A DNA stretch of 11,798 nucleotides. Source: UBA11889 sp002313255 (lineage in GTDB: Bacteria > Pseudomonadota > Gammaproteobacteria > Pseudomonadales > Azotimanducaceae). The notes beneath the pieces were generated by a model that worked only from the letters and a program-made list of their open reading frames with translations, searched no databases and was not told the origin of the DNA. The first letter of the stretch is position 1, and each line of letters opens with the position of its first letter. The DNA lies in the NCBI GenBank assembly GCA_913045265.1, contig CAJWQX010000073.1, forward strand, positions 1-11,798, given 5' to 3'. Made by a program: the position numbers and the translations under genes. Positions 1 through 6,732 of this stretch are shown piece after piece.

Positions 1-537
1 TGTATCAAACTCAAACGACATCTCGACTTGTGTGACTTATTTCATTTGCCGTTGCTCAATCTGATCGACAACCCCGGCTTCGCTGTGGGGCTCGAGCACG
101 AGATCGCTGGCACGATACGACGTGGTGGCGAATGGATGGTGGCATTCGCACAAGTGGGCATACCGATCTTTTCGGTATTGATGCGGCGTAGCTTCGGCGT
201 TGCTGGTAACAATTACGCAACGCCGCGGTCGCAACCTTCGATGCGGGTCGCCTGGCCTGCGGCTGATGTTGGCGGGATACCACCGGAAGGAGGGATCGAG
301 GCGGCGTATAAACGGCAACTTGCGGAAGCAGAAGATCCGGTGGCATTGCGCGCCGAGTTAAATGCACGCATCGAAAGCGCTCGCGGACCGTTGGGCCCCC
401 TGTCACGCTTTCAAATTGAAGAGATCGTCGATCCACGCGACACACGGCGACACATCTGCGACTGGGTTGAGTCGGCGCATCGATTGGTGTCGCAACCCGA
501 CCAACTGGGGCCGAGGGCGCTCCAGTTCAGGCCCTGA
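1..537 (+). CDS. Acyl-CoA carboxylase carboxyltransferase (beta) subunit, C-terminal part, cut by the window edge
   Basis: The reading frame is open from base 1 (178 codons, TGA at 535-537), so only the C-terminal carboxyltransferase half is seen. A TTG at 28 could be read as a start but lies inside conserved sequence, so the true start is upstream of the window. The motif LIDNPGFAVG matches the first oxyanion-hole region of biotin-dependent acyl-CoA carboxylases (PGF-x-x-G). RRSFGVAG about 35 residues later matches the second oxyanion region (usually a K-A-Y-G-G-like motif), and AWPAADVGGIPPEGGI matches the family's AWP...GPEGA block. Such subunits transfer CO2 from carboxybiotin to acetyl-, propionyl- or methylcrotonyl-type CoA esters in the cytoplasm. 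The exact acyl-CoA cannot be read from this fragment. No biotin carboxylase is visible; it may lie further left. The gene ends only 7 bp from the convergent nitroreductase. Confidence 0.85.
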   Translation, partial: CIKLKRHLDLCDLFHLPLLNLIDNPGFAVGLEHEIAGTIRRGGEWMVAFAQVGIPIFSVLMRRSFGVAGNNYATPRSQPSMRVAWPAADVGGIPPEGGIEAAYKRQLAEAEDPVALRAELNARIESARGPLGPLSRFQIEEIVDPRDTRRHICDWVESAHRLVSQPDQLGPRALQFRP

Positions 538-544
538 CGCGGAC

Positions 545-1207
545 CTAGGTTGCCTCCGGAACGGGTTCTTTCCACCGGTTGTAATAGGTGATTTCTTGAG
601 CGCGCCTGCGACGTGCCGGGTGGAAACCGTCTCCCGTAAAGTACGCGGTGGGAAGCAGGGCGATCTGGGTTACGGATGCCGGCAGACCTAACAATTCGGC
701 TGCGTCCTCTTCATGCTGCAGGTGCAACGTTGTCCAAGCGGATCCAATGCCCCGCGCGCGCAGCGCCAGCTGCAAACTCCAGACCCCGGGCATGACCGAG
801 CCCCAGTAGGTTGCTTGTTCGAAGGTCGACGTACCCGGTCGATCGAGCTTGATTGGAATGATCATTAACGGTACTTCGTGTAGATGTTCGAGCAAGTACA
901 TGGACGATTCGACCACCCGAGCTGCGGTGGGATCGTTGCCCATCGACTCGATTTGTTTTTGTCCAGCTTCGAGGTAACCACGACCAAATCGTGCATAGAG
1001 ATCAGCCAGTGCGGAACGCGTTTCGGGATCATCGACGAGTAACCACCGGTTTCGTTCAAGATTGCCACCAATGGGAGCGCGTGATGCGAGATCAATGCAT
1101 TCAAGTACCACGTCGGTCGGTACCTGCCGGTTCAAATCCAAACGGCGCCGGACCTGCTTGGTTGTGGTAAGGAAATAATCCAACGATTCAGTTCGCGAGT
1201 CGGCCAT
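545..1207 (-). CDS. Nitroreductase-family FMN-dependent oxidoreductase
   Basis: A 220-residue cytoplasmic protein, the usual length for the nitroreductase fold. Near the N-terminus RRRLDL (residues 20-25) followed by APIGGNLERNRW (44-55) matches the FMN-phosphate-binding Arg and the P-x-x-x-N block. Residues 136-162 (GSVMPGVWSLQLALRARGIG then SAWTTLH) match the central helix and G-x-G-S region. TGDGFHPARRRR near the C-terminus matches the family's closing PxxxRR segment that binds flavin. Members use NAD(P)H to reduce nitroaromatics, quinones, enones or iodotyrosines; the substrate here cannot be told. The start is the ATG at 1207, with AGGGGAG about 7 bases upstream on the minus strand. The gene is divergent from the Fe/2OG dioxygenase at 1368 across 160 bp and convergent with the carboxyltransferase. 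The family call is firm and the function open. Confidence 0.88.
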   Translation of the reverse strand: MADSRTESLDYFLTTTKQVRRRLDLNRQVPTDVVLECIDLASRAPIGGNLERNRWLLVDDPETRSALADLYARFGRGYLEAGQKQIESMGNDPTAARVVESSMYLLEHLHEVPLMIIPIKLDRPGTSTFEQATYWGSVMPGVWSLQLALRARGIGSAWTTLHLQHEEDAAELLGLPASVTQIALLPTAYFTGDGFHPARRRRAQEITYYNRWKEPVPEAT

Positions 1208-1285
1208 ATCGGCTCCCCTAGTCGGATGCGTGTTTTAGAGTTTATTAACCCATGAAACCGATGCAGCACGAAAGTCGCGTCTCCC

Positions 1286-1314
1286 TGGCGATATGGGAGG
1301 AGCCAATTTATGAT
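1286..1314 (+). promoter_or_regulatory. Possible sigma70-type promoter for the phytanoyl-CoA dioxygenase-like gene
   Basis: TGGCGA at 1286-1291 (weak -35, 3 of 6 matches) and TATGAT at 1309-1314 (good -10, 5 of 6) are separated by 17 bp. The predicted transcript start near 1321 leaves about 47 bases before the ATG at 1368, which has AGGA at 1355-1358. The -10 box is reasonable but the -35 is poor, so this is a suggestion only. The nitroreductase promoter must lie in the same 160-bp divergent gap, but I could not pick a convincing one. Confidence 0.3.
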
Positions 1315-1367
1315 GATGTTTTGGCGAGACACGTGATTTCGCCGACGAACGAATAGGAACAGGCAAC

Positions 1368-2210
1368 ATGTCCGAAGCTGAAGATATTTTAGACAAAGCG
1401 GCCCAAGCACCCGGCTTTCAGATGTTGCATGAGACCCTTGCGCCGGAGGCGATATCCGATGAACTAAGACCCACCATCGAAGAATTCGGTCTCGAAGACA
1501 ACTGTCGGCAATTGGCGGAGGAGGGTTGGACAGTCGTAGAGGACGTCGCATCTTCCGAGTTCAACGAGCGTTTGCGGCACAAGATTCAAGACGTCGGCGG
1601 AGGCAACATGCTCCTCGCGAAAGACCCCGTCTTTTCGGAGGCCGTCTTGAGTCCGAAGTTGCTGGCGATGGCAGAGTTCTCGGTCGGCCGCGGTTTCCTC
1701 ATCAGCCAAGTGGCGGGGAGCGTCCGACCCCAAGGATCCGCATCGATTGGATTGCATGCGGATGCTAACTGGCTTCCGGCACCCTTTCCCGCCCACAACA
1801 TGTTGTTGACCGGGTGCTGGGCGTGCGATGAGTACACCAAAGAAGGCGGTTCGACGTTAGTGATTCCCGGGAGCAATGCTCTTCACCGTCATCCGGATCC
1901 GGACGAAGTTGCGGCGAAAGAAGGTGCCATTGCCATCGAATGCCCGCCGCGTTCCGTGGCGATGTGGGATGGCAACTTGTGGCACGCGAATTGGCCTCGC
2001 GAAACCGAGGGCGAACGGGTCGTCGCGCACATCACGTACACGCGTCTCATGATGCGTCAGATCGAAGACTACGGCGCGATCGCCGATGATCTGGTTGAAC
2101 GGCACGGCGAGCGTATGGCGCAGTTACTCGGCCGAGAGGACTCATTGGATAGTCCGACGGGCTTTCGGTTCGACAAGATCGCGAAGACGTTTAACAACGC
2201 CAAGCTTTAA
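1368..2210 (+). CDS. Phytanoyl-CoA dioxygenase (PhyH)-family Fe(II)/2-oxoglutarate oxygenase
   Basis: A 280-residue cytoplasmic protein. The Fe(II) facial triad is visible: H130-x-D132 in IGLHADANW and the distal H206 in NLWHANWPRE. R217 (GERVVAHITYTR) is the expected arginine that holds the 2-oxoglutarate carboxylate, about 11 residues after the distal histidine. GGSTLVIPGSN-LHRHP (160-175) is the typical PhyH segment just before the distal half of the jelly roll. The family hydroxylates, epimerises or halogenates diverse small molecules and CoA or carrier-bound acyl groups, coupled to decarboxylation of 2-oxoglutarate to succinate. The substrate here is unknown. All cofactor ligands are present, so it should be active. 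The first 100 residues are less conserved and probably form the substrate lid. It is a single-gene unit, followed at once by a likely terminator. Confidence 0.85.
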   Translation: MSEAEDILDKAAQAPGFQMLHETLAPEAISDELRPTIEEFGLEDNCRQLAEEGWTVVEDVASSEFNERLRHKIQDVGGGNMLLAKDPVFSEAVLSPKLLAMAEFSVGRGFLISQVAGSVRPQGSASIGLHADANWLPAPFPAHNMLLTGCWACDEYTKEGGSTLVIPGSNALHRHPDPDEVAAKEGAIAIECPPRSVAMWDGNLWHANWPRETEGERVVAHITYTRLMMRQIEDYGAIADDLVERHGERMAQLLGREDSLDSPTGFRFDKIAKTFNNAKL

Positions 2211-2212
2211 TT

Positions 2213-2246
2213 GCCCGGTCGTTAAATAGCGGCGTCCGGCTTTTTT
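2213..2246 (+). terminator. Likely intrinsic terminator after the phytanoyl-CoA dioxygenase-like gene
   Basis: Three bases after the TAA stop, GCC(c)GG(t)CG can pair with CG(t)CCGGC across an AT-rich loop, directly followed by six T (2241-2246). The stem has one bulged C and a T-T mismatch, so it is imperfect. Its position between two convergent genes and the T-run support the call. On the opposite strand the stem has no following T-run, so it is not obviously bidirectional. Confidence 0.6.
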
Positions 2247-2254
2247 ATCGACCC

Positions 2255-3226
2255 TTAATTCGTTTTCGAGCTCAACATGGCTTCGATTGCTTTCTTGCCT
2301 TCGACCGCGGCGTCCTCTTGCAGCTGGACTTGCAATAACTGCGCGATGTACTGGGTCGTCGGCCAATCGACGCGGGCGTTGTCGAGCGGCGTGACGCCCT
2401 GGAAATTCATAATTTTTGCGCCGGCGCCACTATCGAGTAGGACTTTGGCGGCTGCCGTGCGCCCAAAGAGGGCGGCCGCGTGCAATGCAGTCGATCCGTC
2501 GTCGCCTCGCGCATCGAGCTTTGCGCCATGATCGATCAGGGCCTGGGCCGCGTCGGGGCTTCCTACTATGACCGCGAGTATCAGCGGCGCCACGTTCAAC
2601 TCGGGATGTGATGTGTTGGCATCAAACCCTGCGGCGAGGTGCTTTTTCATGGAGCTCGCGTCGCCAATCAAAACCGCTGTCCAGAAGTCGCCTTTTGCGA
2701 TTTCCTGTAAAGCACCGTAGAGGAGAGGGCCGACTTGTTCGCGTCCGCGCTCGATTTTTTTCCGGCTGGCGGGAAGCTGCAGCAGATCTTCGATGATATA
2801 GCGGGTGGTGTCCCAATCGGTGCCCAATACTTGAAGGCTCGATGCTCCGCCGTCATTGGTGGCTGTGACATCAGCGCCGTTCTTGAGCAGTACCTTCGCG
2901 GTCTTAGCATTTCCCATAAATGCCGCCGTTATTAAGGGTGTTCCACCGTCACCACCGCGGATATCGACGAAAGCGCCATTCTTAAGCAACCACTTGGCGG
3001 CTTTGGCTTGGTCCATGGCGGCTGCGGCATTTAGCGCGCTGCTACCGTTTGGGTCGGCGGCATTGAGATTGGTTCCGGCTGCCTTGTGTTCTTTCAGCGC
3101 ACCGATGTTGCCTGTAGCGGCAGCCGTCCAGAGATCGACGGATGGTGGTGCGGCGCTGAGTGCCTGAGACAGCACCAGAAGAACAATGACGAATAAACGA
3201 GGCACCAAGTTTCTTAACGTTCGCAT
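2255..3226 (-). CDS. Exported ankyrin-repeat protein with an internally duplicated repeat block
   Basis: A 323-residue protein. Residues 1-26 are a Sec signal peptide: RNLVPR, a hydrophobic core LFVIVLLVL, then cleavage near ALSAA. The mature protein is almost all ankyrin repeats, recognised by the G-x-T-x-L-x-x-A-A and L-L-x-x-G-A-x-x-x-x patterns. Examples are GGTPLITAAFMGNAKTAKVLLKNGA around 94-118 and GSTALHAAALFGRTAAAKVLLDSGA around 244-268. The array falls in two matching halves, about 31-151 and 179-302. Each starts with a W-T-A segment and ends with the same cap, DWDTTRYIIEDLLQ or DWPTTQYIAQLLQ. Ankyrin repeats bind proteins; periplasmic ankyrin proteins such as AnkB of Pseudomonas are known, but this one's partner is unknown. 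The gene lies 63 bp downstream of the S9-like gene on the same strand, probably in the same transcript. AAAGGCG precedes the ATG by about 8 bases and partly overlaps a small 5-bp hairpin (3238-3251). Confidence 0.85.
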   Translation of the reverse strand: MRTLRNLVPRLFVIVLLVLSQALSAAPPSVDLWTAAATGNIGALKEHKAAGTNLNAADPNGSSALNAAAAMDQAKAAKWLLKNGAFVDIRGGDGGTPLITAAFMGNAKTAKVLLKNGADVTATNDGGASSLQVLGTDWDTTRYIIEDLLQLPASRKKIERGREQVGPLLYGALQEIAKGDFWTAVLIGDASSMKKHLAAGFDANTSHPELNVAPLILAVIVGSPDAAQALIDHGAKLDARGDDGSTALHAAALFGRTAAAKVLLDSGAGAKIMNFQGVTPLDNARVDWPTTQYIAQLLQVQLQEDAAVEGKKAIEAMLSSKTN

Positions 3227-3289
3227 GTTGATATCGCCTTTATCCGTAAAGATGCGTTTATGCAGTTGGGGACTTCTCGGCCGCTTACC

Positions 3290-5317
3290 TTACGGCAGAT
3301 TTTGCTCGAGGAATTTGGCAACTTCGAAATAACTCTTTTGCCGATCGCTGTCTTTGAGCCAGTTATCACTCCGGCTCGACTCGACCATATACAATTTGTG
3401 GTCGACGCCGCCCTGCCGTAGTTCATCGACAAACGAGAGCGCGTTGCCATATTGGGCGTAGGCAAAGTTTGAGAAGTATTGCAGCGGTTCTATCAGAAGG
3501 ATCGGGTGTCTTATAGATCGTGCTCGCCACCGCGGTGAAGCGTCTTTTAAGACATTGGCATCGGGATCGACGCCGACTTTTGTGAACGCATCACGCTCTT
3601 GTTGACCGCGACGCGGCATACGGTTCCAGTTCGCGAACAGGTCGGTATAAACATTATCGATTGAGACCGCACATTTAAATATGCCCGGTCGTTCGATGAT
3701 AGACATGAGCGCCGCGTACCCACCAAAACCTTTTCCCACAAGGCAGACCTCGCCTGAGGTCACGCCAGCGTTTTTCTTGACCCAGCGAACCCCGGTGGCT
3801 ATGTCATCGAGAATCATATTCCCCCACTGGCCAAATCCCGCCTTGGTATAACCCTTGCCAAAACCCGATGAGCCGCGATGATTTACTTCGAGTACGACGA
3901 ACCCAAGGCTCGCGTAAAGTTGCGACTCCCAATCGTAACCCCAGGTCTCAGCTCCTCCGGGACCATTCCTGAGTAAGACGATTAATGGTCGCTTCGACGT
4001 CAACTTATTGGGAATGGTCAGGTAGCCGGGAATCCTTAAATCGTCGCGTGCAGGAAATTCGATCGGGTTGCGTTGTGCGAGGGGATACCCTTCGAGCTGC
4101 GGGAACCGATCAAATAGCTTTTGCATCCGGGTTGATTTGACATCGAACCAATAGTACTCACCCGGTATCGCATCGCTTTCGACAAGAATGATGGCGCCGG
4201 AATTATTCCGAGCAAAGCTTGTGATCGTGACGTTCGCGTTCTTGAAACTTTTCCTGGCTGCCTGATGGATTTGCGCGCCGAGGTGTTTAGGATTTGGGTA
4301 ATGGTATTGGGGAAAGTGGTCGTCGTACTTGACCGCATATAGGGAATGTTCCCCGTCGACGTAGTATGCGGACACGTCGGTCCTCGCGGGACGAAACACG
4401 GCCTTAATTTCCCCCGTTTTTAGGTCAAGGTAACTGAGTGCCGCTCTCTTCCCGGTAATAGTTTCGAGAACGTACACGGTATCCTTTTTCGGACCGTCAC
4501 CGATTATTGCGAGTTCACTGTCGTCGATGTTGCCTTCGTGAGCGATTTGCCACTCATCTTTCTGACTCGCTCGATAATAGAGATGCACCTGCTCGTTAAA
4601 TGTGATGGCGCGGGTTCGCTTTGGCTGCCCCCATGCGGCCAGGACTTCGCTTTTGGCATTCGTATATACGTCAACGACCGTCATGTCCTTGATATCCGCT
4701 AATTCTTCGTATTTTTCGTTCGCCATGTCATAGCGCATGATTTTTGAAGAACCGACGACATTGCGCTGCCTTCCAGAACCGGCTTTGCCCGTGGTACCGG
4801 AGAAGTCATGTTGAACGATCGCCCGCACGTCATTCGATTTTGGAAAGACACCGAAGACAATGCGGGCTTGGTCTGTTCCAAAACGGCTGCGTAACGAGTA
4901 GTCCTGCATTTTTTCTGTGTACTCGTATCCAGAAAAAAGTTTTTTGACCTTCCTTTGTTTGAAGTTAAATCGCTCGGGGCGGCCCCGAGAGGGGATACCC
5001 CAGTGGGGATCGCCGCGCCAGGACCGCAGCATCAAATTCTCGGAGTCGATCCATCGATGCAAGCCGACATCTATTTGTTGCTTGAATTGAAAGGATTCTA
5101 AAACGTCTCCTCCATCGAGCTTGATGATGTCGACCGTTTCGTTGCCGTCTCTATTGCGCTGTACCGCGATCAATTTACCATCTGCGGAAAGCTGAGGGTC
5201 GTCATTGGCCGCCGTCGCAACGTACGCGGCGACGTGCTCGAATGTTATCTCTGCCGATGCACTTGCCACGGTAAAGAGTGCTGCCACGAATAAGGTCGCT
5301 AATCGTTTGTGATGCAT
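3290..5317 (-). CDS. Exported S9 prolyl-oligopeptidase homologue lacking the catalytic triad (pseudopeptidase)
   Basis: 675 residues from the ATG at 5317. MHHKRLATLFVAALFTVASASA is a clear signal peptide, so the protein is periplasmic or outside. Residues about 25-415 look like the beta-propeller of S9 peptidases (for example DDPQLSADGKLIAV), and about 420-675 the alpha/beta-hydrolase domain. Family landmarks are present: a G-W/F-x-W-x-x-Q-L-Y-A-S-x-G-F-V-V-L-like stretch, NHRGSSGFGKGY, GQWGNMILDDIATGVRW and GGYAALM. But the nucleophile motif G-x-S-x-G-G reads GKGFGG, with Gly530 in place of Ser. The acid motif HGxxDxxV reads EPLQYFSN, with Tyr614 in place of Asp. The histidine motif D-H-W-L reads DNWL, with Asn652 in place of His. 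The oxyanion HGGP is RNGP. The frame is uninterrupted, so this is a probable pseudoenzyme, not a decaying gene. A 14-residue longer start at 5359 is rejected: it lacks a signal-peptide pattern and sits almost at the predicted transcript start. Confidence 0.88.
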   Translation of the reverse strand: MHHKRLATLFVAALFTVASASAEITFEHVAAYVATAANDDPQLSADGKLIAVQRNRDGNETVDIIKLDGGDVLESFQFKQQIDVGLHRWIDSENLMLRSWRGDPHWGIPSRGRPERFNFKQRKVKKLFSGYEYTEKMQDYSLRSRFGTDQARIVFGVFPKSNDVRAIVQHDFSGTTGKAGSGRQRNVVGSSKIMRYDMANEKYEELADIKDMTVVDVYTNAKSEVLAAWGQPKRTRAITFNEQVHLYYRASQKDEWQIAHEGNIDDSELAIIGDGPKKDTVYVLETITGKRAALSYLDLKTGEIKAVFRPARTDVSAYYVDGEHSLYAVKYDDHFPQYHYPNPKHLGAQIHQAARKSFKNANVTITSFARNNSGAIILVESDAIPGEYYWFDVKSTRMQKLFDRFPQLEGYPLAQRNPIEFPARDDLRIPGYLTIPNKLTSKRPLIVLLRNGPGGAETWGYDWESQLYASLGFVVLEVNHRGSSGFGKGYTKAGFGQWGNMILDDIATGVRWVKKNAGVTSGEVCLVGKGFGGYAALMSIIERPGIFKCAVSIDNVYTDLFANWNRMPRRGQQERDAFTKVGVDPDANVLKDASPRWRARSIRHPILLIEPLQYFSNFAYAQYGNALSFVDELRQGGVDHKLYMVESSRSDNWLKDSDRQKSYFEVAKFLEQNLP

Positions 5318-5372
5318 GTCGAACCGTCCTGTCCGGTCGAGCCGAAGCCCCCGTATCATCGCCCAAATAACG

Positions 5373-5401
5373 CTTATACCGGCCCAGGCTCAGACTGCGA
5401 A
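5373..5401 (-). promoter_or_regulatory. Probable promoter of the S9-like / ankyrin gene pair
   Basis: On the minus strand TTCGCA (5401-5396; 4 of 6 matches to TTGACA) and TATAAG (5378-5373; 5 of 6 to TATAAT) are separated by exactly 17 bp. Transcription would begin near 5366, giving a leader of about 49 bases before the ATG at 5317, which has GGACAGGAC upstream. The position favours the 5317 start over the ATG at 5359. Confidence 0.5.
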
Positions 5402-5678
5402 CCATCAAAAATTCAACACAGCGTTCGTTGAGGCGATGTGTTTTGTCTTCAAAAGCAAAAATCGGACTCGGAACGCATGAGTCCAGTACTCCCCAGCGAT
5501 CAAATTACCTCAAATGTTGACGGAAAAACAGCCAGGATCTAGGCCGGCATAACAAGCGTACTTCAGCCCATTGGCGTCGATGGTGTTGGCCGGGCAAGTA
5601 GGCGAAACAGGACGTCAATTAGTTGAACTAACTTATAAATAATCAAAAATATATACGTAAATAATTGATATTTATATA
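5402..5678. other. Gene-free stretch with a palindrome, an AT-only tract and a possible gene remnant
   Basis: This is the upstream part of the 361-bp gap between the S9-like start (5317) and the alpha/beta hydrolase stop (5679). No complete gene is seen. Bases 5619-5631 form a 13-bp odd palindrome, TTAGTT-g-AACTAA. Bases 5641-5690 have only 4 G/C in 50, far below the surroundings. On the minus strand a short open frame between two stops (5614 down to 5510) encodes a protein-like, Cys- and Gly-containing 35-residue tail ending GLDPGCFSVNI. It has no start codon, so it could be the end of a lost gene or chance. Confidence 0.4.
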
Positions 5679-5680
5679 TT
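5645..5680 (-). terminator. Weak AT-only hairpin after the alpha/beta hydrolase, possible terminator
   Basis: On the minus strand AATATATA (5680-5673) pairs with TATATATT (5655-5648) across a 17-base loop and runs straight into a T-run (complement of 5645-5649). The stem starts within the TAA stop of the hydrolase gene. Without any G-C pairs it would be weak, so it may simply reflect the AT-rich composition. Confidence 0.25.
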
Positions 5681-6512
5681 ATAATTTTTTAGGTTGAAAA
5701 TTTTTCGAGAGAAATTCGACGAAGATATTTCCCAACCTTGTACCTGTTTCGCGCATGACATCGATAGGGTCGCGGTTGGATAACTCGGCCAGTTCAGCTT
5801 CCGTACGGACGTAACGAATTTCACTTTGTGACAACAACCGATGCAAATCCTCACCCCGACTTTGGGGGTGGACCGCATCGTTCCCCGGAACGATGCATGC
5901 CGGCAGGTTGATGGACTCGAGTTCCTTCTCCGAAGCGCCAATCACGGGCAACCGAGCGCCTTCGATGAAAAAGTCCCGCCATGACGACATGGTGTCAATA
6001 AAATCCAGGGGATTGAGTTTCAGGAGGTAAGTTCGGCCGTATGGATTCGAGTCGATCCGCGCGGCAAAATAATCCGTCTGGCAGACGGCTTCCATTCCGC
6101 CCTTTTCTGCGGCTTCGATGAATTGTCCGTAATAGGCGTGGCCGAGGTGGGTTGACGCCACGTCGCCGCCCGTTACCCACCACAACAAGAGTCCGCGCAC
6201 CGCTTCAGGATGCCGCAACGCCAACAATAGTGATAACCGACAACCCGCGGAACCGCCACCGGCAATGACGGGCGTTGCTTCTAATTGCTTTAGCAGGGCA
6301 TATACGTCATCGGCCCAGATTTCCTGCTCGGATATTTCGCCCTCGATGCGGATCTCGGACGCCCCGCAATTCCGACGATCGTGTAGGAGGATGCGGAAAC
6401 CTTCTTTGGCCAATCGATTGCCAAGATAGCGGATACCTTCGAGGTCACCTCGTCCGCCGGGTGTTAGAACGATCCATGGTCCTTCTTTACCAACGACTTC
6501 GTAGTTCAGCAT
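5679..6512 (-). CDS. Alpha/beta-fold hydrolase
   Basis: 277 residues, no signal peptide, cytoplasmic. Residues 13-20 (WIVLTPGG) are strand 3 and the oxyanion loop, DRRNCGAS (45-52) is the usual D-x-R-G-x-G-x-S-like segment, and GGGSAGCRLS (85-94) is the nucleophile elbow with Ser88. IVPGNDAVHP (207-216) gives the acid Asp212. A catalytic histidine after the last strand is not obvious: the region after 230 (YVRTEAELAELSNRDP) contains none, and the only late histidines are H215 and H224. Related proteins sharing the DRRNCG and PGND-x-x-HP motifs are annotated only as alpha/beta hydrolases, so the substrate is unknown. The start at 6512 lacks a good Shine-Dalgarno but agrees with the normal N-terminus of the family. 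The gene is divergent from the LLM/TauD pair. Confidence 0.8.
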   Translation of the reverse strand: MLNYEVVGKEGPWIVLTPGGRGDLEGIRYLGNRLAKEGFRILLHDRRNCGASEIRIEGEISEQEIWADDVYALLKQLEATPVIAGGGSAGCRLSLLLALRHPEAVRGLLLWWVTGGDVASTHLGHAYYGQFIEAAEKGGMEAVCQTDYFAARIDSNPYGRTYLLKLNPLDFIDTMSSWRDFFIEGARLPVIGASEKELESINLPACIVPGNDAVHPQSRGEDLHRLLSQSEIRYVRTEAELAELSNRDPIDVMRETGTRLGNIFVEFLSKNFQPKKL

Positions 6513-6660
6513 GACGCCATTAATTAGCGTTCGTGGAATATTGACTCTCCTCGACTGAGTGCCCCGGTTGTTCCGCGGCGGAGTTCAATCCTAGCGAGCA
6601 TTATGCCAGCGGAGATCAATCGTGTTGGTCGTGCTTCCTGATCGGATACGACGGGCCACA

Positions 6661-6689
6661 TTGGTCAACAGAGTGTGGTTCGTTATGAT
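6661..6689 (+). promoter_or_regulatory. Probable promoter of the LLM oxidoreductase / TauD-like gene pair
   Basis: TTGGTC (6661-6666) and TATGAT (6684-6689; 5 of 6 matches to the -10 consensus) lie 17 bp apart. Transcription would begin near 6696, about 37 bases before the ATG at 6733. This also argues against an upstream in-frame ATG at 6622, which would not be on the transcript. The 9-mer AATTAGCGT occurs just downstream (6708-6716) and again just before the divergent hydrolase start (6522-6530). Confidence 0.45.
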
Positions 6690-6732
6690 CTTCCATTCGG
6701 CACGACAAATTAGCGTAGGGAAGGGGAACGAC

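Noticed and set aside
1132..1796. Open frames of 110-139 codons on the minus strand opposite the phytanoyl-CoA dioxygenase-like gene
   Set aside because: They overlap a gene whose protein has full family motifs; their translations are low-complexity Arg/Ser/Pro-rich with no recognisable domain.
5318..5359. 14-residue longer start for the S9-like protein
   Set aside because: It would put an arginine-rich stretch before a clean signal peptide and begin almost at the predicted transcript start.
6522..6716. Direct 9-mer AATTAGCGT just upstream of both divergent starts (6522-6530 and 6708-6716)
   Set aside because: One repeated 9-mer in about 200 bases can easily arise by chance; same orientation and no dyad, so kept only as a remark under the promoter.
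6622..6732. N-terminal extension of 37 residues for the LLM oxidoreductase from an upstream in-frame ATG
   Set aside because: The extension is unlike the family; the ATG at 6733 has a strong Shine-Dalgarno and the likely promoter (6661-6689) lies downstream of 6622.
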